Source of the DNA: Acidobacteriota bacterium
GTDB lineage: Bacteria > Acidobacteriota > Terriglobia > Terriglobales > Acidobacteriaceae
Length of the DNA: 7,069 nucleotides
Assembly: GCA_021793595.1 (NCBI GenBank)
Contig: JAJYSL010000224.1
Location: 1 to 7,069 of the forward strand
Reading direction: 5' to 3'
Made by a program: the position numbers and the translations under genes. Shown here one piece after another: positions 1 through 4,156 of this stretch. The notes under the pieces are model-generated. The model saw only the letters and a list, made by a program, of their open reading frames with translations. It was not told the DNA's origin and did no database searches. Position 1 is the first letter of the stretch. Every line of letters begins with the position of its first letter.

Positions 1-1
1 C

Positions 2-1009
2 ATCTACATTGCGTCCGACGTGCCCCACAACAAAGGAGTCAGTTCCTCGGCGGCCGTAGAAGTCGCGGTAATGAAGGCCGCGGCCGCTTGCTACGGAATT
101 GACCTTCACGGCGTTGTGCTCGCCGAGGCGTGCCAGTGGGTAGAAAACGTGATTGCAGACTCGGCCTGCGGCATCATGGATCAGGCTGCATCCGTGATGG
201 GTGATGAAGGGTATGTGCTGCCAATCCTGTGCCAGCCATGCTTGCTGCGTCCGCTGGTAAAGCTGCCTGCGGGACTGCAATGCTGGGCCATCGATTCCGG
301 CATACGTCATGCGGTAACAGGCATCGAATATGAAGCGGCGAGGGCGGCAGCGTTCATCGGGTATCGGATGATTTGCGAATGGGAAAATCTTCCCATTCGC
401 AAAGATGAAAGCGGGCGAATTCCGCGCTATACCGACCCACAATGGCACGGCTACCTGTCCAATGTAGTTCCCTCGGTCTTCCGGTCGAGGTATCAGCATC
501 GTTTACCCGCCTCCGTCTCTGGCGCGGAGATTCTCTCTTCCAATCGAATTCATCCCGATCCATTCACCACGGTCCGACCGGAAGTGATGTATCGAGTCCG
601 TGCATGTACGTGTTACGCCATTGAAGAAAACCAGCGTGTCGAACTGTTCGCGGAGCTGGCGCGCGCGAGTTACGAAACCCCCTCCTTAACCGCCTTTCGT
701 CAAATGGGAGAGCTGATGTTTCAATCCCACTGGTCCTATACGGAATGCGGCTTGGGCTGCGAAGAAACGGACCAACTGGTGGAACTCGTCCGGCAGCACA
801 GCGACTCGGATCAGCTGTTTGGCGCAAAAATCACTGGCGGAGGCGCGGGAGGGACGGTAGCAGTCCTGGGATCTGTCGAAGGAGCGCGCTCTTTCCAGAA
901 GGTTGTCGATGCTTACGCGGAGATGCATTCCCGCCAGCCATACGTTTTTCAGGGAAGCTCGATCGGCGCCGATCGCTATGGAATTCAGACTATCCGTGAG
1001 GACGCATGA
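2..1009 (+). CDS. GHMP sugar kinase, L-arabinokinase-like (5'-truncated by window edge)
   Basis: The reading frame is open from the window edge, so the true start lies upstream; 335 residues are present and the N-terminal substrate-binding part is missing. Numbering from the codon at 2, I see the GHMP ATP-binding motif PHNKGVSSSAA (8-18), CGIMDQ (56-61) with the Asp expected to be the galactokinase-type catalytic base, DSGIRH (98-103), and the C-terminal glycine loop GAKITGGGAGG (274-284). From memory of the family, ICQP-type, DSGIRH, YLxN...RLP, CGLG and VFxGSSxGA blocks recur in plant L-arabinokinase (ARA1), whereas galactokinases usually have NSxVRH. The expected reaction is ATP-dependent phosphorylation of a sugar at C1, in the cytosol. 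L-arabinose is the best guess; galactose or another pyranose is possible. The gene overlaps the following transporter by 4 bp. Oddities are a long perfect hairpin at 372-403 and a 16-bp palindrome at 960-975. Family call is strong, substrate uncertain. Confidence 0.9.
   Translation: MYIASDVPHNKGVSSSAAVEVAVMKAAAACYGIDLHGVVLAEACQWVENVIADSACGIMDQAASVMGDEGYVLPILCQPCLLRPLVKLPAGLQCWAIDSGIRHAVTGIEYEAARAAAFIGYRMICEWENLPIRKDESGRIPRYTDPQWHGYLSNVVPSVFRSRYQHRLPASVSGAEILSSNRIHPDPFTTVRPEVMYRVRACTCYAIEENQRVELFAELARASYETPSLTAFRQMGELMFQSHWSYTECGLGCEETDQLVELVRQHSDSDQLFGAKITGGGAGGTVAVLGSVEGARSFQKVVDAYAEMHSRQPYVFQGSSIGADRYGIQTIREDA
372..403. repeat. Perfect 14-bp inverted repeat, 4-nt loop, inside the kinase gene
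   Basis: The left arm TTTGCGAATGGGAA (372-385) and right arm TTCCCATTCGCAAA (390-403) are exact reverse complements around the loop AATC (386-389). Both sides are flanked by GATGA (367-371 and 404-408). The arms are translated in frame as part of a segment following AFIGYRMI that is variable in length in the plant homologues. No T-run follows on either strand, so it does not look like an intrinsic terminator. It may be a miniature palindromic insertion or a template-switch product. Confidence 0.85.
960..975. repeat. Perfect 16-bp palindrome near the 3' end of the kinase gene
   Basis: CGATCGGCGCCGATCG reads identically on both strands with no spacer. It lies within coding sequence for the conserved Ser-Ser-Ile-Gly-Ala-Asp-Arg stretch, about 30 bp before the transporter start codon. 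It could be a protein-binding dyad or merely a consequence of GC-biased codon choice over a conserved peptide; I favour the second. Confidence 0.6.
998..1002 (+). promoter_or_regulatory. Shine-Dalgarno-like GAGGA for the transporter
   Basis: GAGGA lies inside the last codons of the kinase, 3 nt before the ATG at 1006. The spacing is shorter than ideal, but together with the ATGA stop/start overlap it fits translational coupling, where ribosomes finishing the kinase re-initiate on the transporter. Confidence 0.4.
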
Positions 1010-1947
1010 ATTCTGCGGCCGTGACGCACCCCGTGAAACGCCAGACGGCTTGGTACTTCCTGCTTCTGGCTCTGGCTTCCCTGATTTGGTCCGGACAGGG
1101 CGTTGCGGTCAAGGTACTCGATCCGCACCTGGGCCCCATTGCCATCACATTTCTGCCGTTTTACGTGACCACGCTGTTGTTTGTTCCGCTGCTGATTCGG
1201 CTGCGCCGTCAGAATCCAGGATCAGCATCCCCCACGCCGAAAGATTGGGTCGGCTTCATCATCGCGGGCGTGGGCGGGCAGATGCTGGCGCAGCTGGGCA
1301 TGACCTGGGGAATCAGCAAATCTCTGGCGTCGAACGGCGCAATCTTGAATCTCCTGATTCCTGTCATCAGCGCCGTTCTGGCTTCCTTCATGCTGCGGGA
1401 AAGACTTACCCCCCTGCGCGTGGCATCTCTGGCGATTGGATTAGTGGGTGTGGTGTTCCTTTCCGTAGGAGACCTCCGTCATTCTTCCTTCGGCTCCATG
1501 AAATTTCTCGCGGGCAATCTGCTTATTTTTGGTGGGTGTCTGGGATCTTCCTTTTACAACGTATATTGCAAAGGTCTGATGCGGAAATTTCAGGAAATAG
1601 AAATTCTGATTTTCAGCTATATCACGGCATCCATTGCCAGCATTCCGCTGCTCATCTGGGTTGAACCGTTCCATTTCCGCAGCTTCCTTACCTTCGACGT
1701 GAAGAGCATCGCCGCCTTCTTATTTCTGGCGTTGTTCATGTACGGCGCTTCCATGCTGCTCTTCTTCAAGGCGCTGCAGCACCTGGACGTAACAACGGCT
1801 TCCATGTCCCTCTATCTTGTCCCCGTATTTGGAGTAGCGCTCGCAGTCCTCCTGCTGGGCGAGCGCTTGAATCCAGCCGCCCTGGCCGGAGCTGCCATCG
1901 TGCTTTTCTCCACCGTGCTCGTCGTGCGCTACGACAGGAGCTACTGA
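1006..1947 (+). CDS. EamA-family (DMT superfamily) inner-membrane transporter
   Basis: This 313-residue protein has the size and shape of a DMT/EamA permease: about ten hydrophobic helices (near 15-35, 44-65, 81-101, 108-128, 137-154, 167-188, 199-219, 233-255, 263-284 and 289-308) forming two repeated five-helix halves. Each half ends in the family's typical pattern of a Pro in a helix followed by a short Glu-Arg-Leu loop (LLIPVISAVLASFMLRERL at 116-134; LVPVFGVALAVLLLGERL at 271-288). Members export or exchange amino acids, sugars and other small metabolites across the inner membrane; the sequence does not tell the substrate. The start ATG overlaps the kinase TGA, so the two are co-translated and may act on related metabolites. 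The 64-bp convergent spacer to the next gene (1948-2011) has no convincing hairpin with a T-run, so I see no terminator there. Confidence 0.93.
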   Translation: MNSAAVTHPVKRQTAWYFLLLALASLIWSGQGVAVKVLDPHLGPIAITFLPFYVTTLLFVPLLIRLRRQNPGSASPTPKDWVGFIIAGVGGQMLAQLGMTWGISKSLASNGAILNLLIPVISAVLASFMLRERLTPLRVASLAIGLVGVVFLSVGDLRHSSFGSMKFLAGNLLIFGGCLGSSFYNVYCKGLMRKFQEIEILIFSYITASIASIPLLIWVEPFHFRSFLTFDVKSIAAFLFLALFMYGASMLLFFKALQHLDVTTASMSLYLVPVFGVALAVLLLGERLNPAALAGAAIVLFSTVLVVRYDRSY

Positions 1948-2011
1948 TGCATTCAGGCTCGACTGGGCCCTCACCGCGTCTGCGTAACATTCGAGCGGTA
2001 AATACGGTTCG

Positions 2012-3988
2012 CTACATCGCGGGCAGCGGGCTCTTGCTGGGCTCCAAGATCCGATCCAGCCGATCCGGCGTGCCCTCGACGCGCTGCAGCGATGGATAGC
2101 GCATGCCATCGTAGTAAGGGATGGAAAATATCTTGTATTCCTTGCCTTCGCGGAATTGTAACTGTATCGGTTTCTTATCCTTTTCCGCCGCCAGAATCGC
2201 GTCGGTCAGCAGCTTCTCCGTATAGGCTGTGCCGTTCACGGAGATGATCGTCATATCCGGCGTAACACCGGCCTTGAACGCCGAGCTGCCCCACCACACA
2301 TTGGAAATGACGCCGGCGGGACCGTGGCCTCGCCGGGAACCAACTGCGAAGCCAAGCGAAGTGGAGAAATCGTCATATCCCCGTGCTGCATTTTCTTTCA
2401 CGACCCACTCGACGGGCTGGTCGGTATACACCAACTTATAGCCGCCCTGGGTAAAACCGTTCATCGGTACCTCAGGGTGCAGATCATAGACTCGTTTCTG
2501 GAAGAACGCATTCCAGTCGTAAGGCGCAACTTCATTCAAGTCCTTCACCACATCGGCCAGCGTGTACTGATCCGTGATCATGCTGCCGTTGTAAACGCCC
2601 AGAAACTTCTTGCAGAAATCATCCAGCGACTTTTTGCCGTCCGTCAGCTCGCGAATCTTCGTGTCTGCATCCAGCCAGATCAGTTCGCCTTCGGTGTAAT
2701 AATCCTCCGCCCGCTGATAGCTGACCCAGCTGACGGGTCGCCGTTGCGAGAGGATGGGCTGGTTGGTGGTGTCGACCATTGGTCGCCAGTCGCGCCCCGG
2801 GCTGGCAGCAAAGTTGGCGGCCACGCGCGCAAAGATGTCGCGCGTCTGTTCAGCAGTGCGCATCCCCGCCCGCGCTGTCAGCACGTTGCCCCAGTACTGC
2901 GTCATGCCCTCATAGACCCACAGCAGATCGTCCCGCATCGGCACGTTGAAGTTCGGAGTCCATAAGTCTGCGGGCCGGCGAAATTTCCCATTCCACGAGT
3001 GGGTATACTCATGTCCCAGCAGGTCTCGATCCAATATGCCGCCGGCCCAGTCGGTCAGGTAATTTGCCGGCTGTCCATCTTCGCTTGACTGGTGATGTTC
3101 CAGGCCCACCCCGCCTACCTTATTGCTCAGCAGAAGCAGAAAGTCGTAGTGCTTGTAGTGGTGCGAGCCATACAGCTTGTCCGCCTCCATGGCAAGGTTT
3201 TTGTGCTCCGCCAGTTCCTGCGCGCTCATCTTCAGATCTTCAGGCGCATCGGCAAAAATGTTCAGATGCACAATGTCGGTCGAAGTCGGCGACAGGTCGA
3301 TGCGCTCGTAGTAAAGTCCCGCGTACAGCGGAGAATCCAGCAACGTATTCAAGGGCGTCCGATTGAATCGAATGGTGTCGTCCTGGTCCGAAGCGGTTTC
3401 GAGCGCAGTGGCATACTTCCATCCGCTGGGCAGTTTCAAAGTCGTATCGACAGGAATATCGCGCGAAAAATATCCCGCCGGATACATCACCACTTCATTC
3501 CATTCCACATCGGCGATTGCATCGGAAATCTCGATGCGCCCGGCACTTCGCTTTATCGGAGACAGGTAATCAAAATCCAGTCCGACCATCTTCGCGCCTT
3601 CTGTCAGCGGCACGTGGAAGGCATACACATTGACGCGGTCGCGCACCCACTGTACCCGCTTGCCATCCACCGTAGTCACGATGCCGGCGAGACTCTGGAT
3701 GGGCCCCGACGGTTCGTGATCTCCGGGAATCCACTCCGGATAAAGCAGCACCATTTGGCGGGCGCCAGGTCCTACCGGGATTTCTTCGTGCACTCTCTCG
3801 ACCCGATCCACGTTATCGGTAAGATCTACCGTCAGTTGAATTGGTCCCACAAAGGGCTTATCGAGCGGGGTCACGATGGGCGGCGGCATCGGTGTCGGCT
3901 GGGGTTGCGGCTGAGGTTTTGTCTGGGCCACGGCGCAGCAAGCCAGCACAGCAGAGGAAACCACCAATAGGCAAGCAGATCGCATCAT
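2012..3988 (-). CDS. Secreted M61 family metallopeptidase with C-terminal PDZ domain
   Basis: This is predicted to be a zinc aminopeptidase/endopeptidase of family M61 (glycyl aminopeptidase group), acting in the periplasm or outside the cell. From the ATG at 3988 (658 residues), a hydrophobic signal segment (about 5-18) ends in AVA before Gln22. A Pro/Gln-rich linker follows (about 24-42), then a beta-rich N-terminal region. The catalytic domain carries GLEHH (295-299), the zinc motif HEYTH (326-330) and the third ligand Glu360 in YEGMTQYWG; YTEGELIWLD (431-440) is another family hallmark. A PDZ-like domain with GFAVG and AGV-PDM-I-SVNG spans about 545-615. All expected active-site residues are present. 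A TTG at 3994 or ATG at 3985 could also be the start; no Shine-Dalgarno is seen before any of them. A lipoprotein reading (Cys17 or Cys18) is possible but the AVA-Q site looks better. It is transcribed divergently from the GH31 gene. Confidence 0.93.
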   Translation of the reverse strand: MMRSACLLVVSSAVLACCAVAQTKPQPQPQPTPMPPPIVTPLDKPFVGPIQLTVDLTDNVDRVERVHEEIPVGPGARQMVLLYPEWIPGDHEPSGPIQSLAGIVTTVDGKRVQWVRDRVNVYAFHVPLTEGAKMVGLDFDYLSPIKRSAGRIEISDAIADVEWNEVVMYPAGYFSRDIPVDTTLKLPSGWKYATALETASDQDDTIRFNRTPLNTLLDSPLYAGLYYERIDLSPTSTDIVHLNIFADAPEDLKMSAQELAEHKNLAMEADKLYGSHHYKHYDFLLLLSNKVGGVGLEHHQSSEDGQPANYLTDWAGGILDRDLLGHEYTHSWNGKFRRPADLWTPNFNVPMRDDLLWVYEGMTQYWGNVLTARAGMRTAEQTRDIFARVAANFAASPGRDWRPMVDTTNQPILSQRRPVSWVSYQRAEDYYTEGELIWLDADTKIRELTDGKKSLDDFCKKFLGVYNGSMITDQYTLADVVKDLNEVAPYDWNAFFQKRVYDLHPEVPMNGFTQGGYKLVYTDQPVEWVVKENAARGYDDFSTSLGFAVGSRRGHGPAGVISNVWWGSSAFKAGVTPDMTIISVNGTAYTEKLLTDAILAAEKDKKPIQLQFREGKEYKIFSIPYYDGMRYPSLQRVEGTPDRLDRILEPSKSPLPAM

Positions 3989-3994
3989 AAACAA

Positions 3995-4000
3995 AGTGTA
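3995..4000 (-). promoter_or_regulatory. -10-like TACACT upstream of the M61 gene
   Basis: On the minus strand TACACT (4 of 6 to TATAAT, keeping the key TA...T positions) ends 6 nt before the ATG at 3988. A transcript started the usual 6-7 nt downstream would begin at or beside the start codon, meaning a leaderless mRNA. No good -35 box is seen 16-18 bp upstream, so support is modest. Confidence 0.3.
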
Positions 4001-4007
4001 AACGCCG

Positions 4008-4059
4008 GCGGAATCGGAGGGCTATGCCTGACTTTGCATCCCGTCTTTTGCGGAATCGG
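4008..4059. repeat. Direct repeat GCGGAATCGG x2, 42-bp period
   Basis: Identical 10-mers sit at 4008-4017 and 4050-4059. The 42-bp start-to-start distance is almost exactly four helical turns, placing both copies on the same DNA face, as expected for a pair of operator half-sites. It lies upstream of both divergent genes and nearer the M61 promoter. Function is inference. Confidence 0.4.
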
Positions 4060-4140
4060 CGCTCGCCGCGGTAAATATCTCAACGAATTTTCGGCATCGT
4101 GCACGGGCGGGCGCCGCTACTGCACCGTGTGGACGTGAGT

Positions 4141-4146
4141 TATACT
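4141..4146 (+). promoter_or_regulatory. -10-like TATACT upstream of the GH31 gene
   Basis: TATACT matches the TATAAT consensus at 5 of 6 positions and ends 10 nt before the ATG at 4157. The implied transcript would have a leader of only a few bases, which agrees with the lack of any Shine-Dalgarno. The -35 region around 4117-4124 does not resemble TTGACA. Confidence 0.4.
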
Positions 4147-4156
4147 CGGTACGCCG

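Larger units (their letters stand above)
3989..4156. promoter_or_regulatory. Divergent promoter region between M61 peptidase and GH31 genes
   Basis: This 168-bp spacer must supply promoters for two genes leading away from each other. It contains -10-like hexamers very close to both start codons, an exact 10-bp direct repeat GCGGAATCGG (4008-4017 and 4050-4059), a small dyad CGGCG-CT-CGCCG (4057-4068) next to the second copy, and an AT-rich patch around 4070-4093. No small gene with a credible start and ribosome binding site is visible in it. The role is inferred from gene orientation. Confidence 0.6.

Noticed and set aside
903..1664. Open frame of 253 codons overlapping the kinase end and the transporter
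   Set aside because: Out of frame with two convincing genes and with no recognisable product.
1991..2010. Imperfect hairpin CGAGC...GGTTCG in the convergent spacer as a terminator
   Set aside because: The stem is only 5 bp with a wobble pair, and no T-run follows on either strand.
1947..2099. Possible 50-codon gene starting in the transporter stop codon (TGATG)
   Set aside because: It runs into the end of the convergent M61 gene, lacks a domain and a Shine-Dalgarno, and looks like a chance frame.
2823..2845. Inverted repeat ACGCGCG / CGCGCGT within the M61 gene
   Set aside because: Seven-base CG-alternating arms are common by chance in GC-rich coding DNA; no T-run or other context supports a role.
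3092..3970. Open frame of 292 codons on the plus strand opposite the M61 gene
   Set aside because: Antisense to a well-supported peptidase; its translation is Arg/His-rich with no domain or ribosome binding site.
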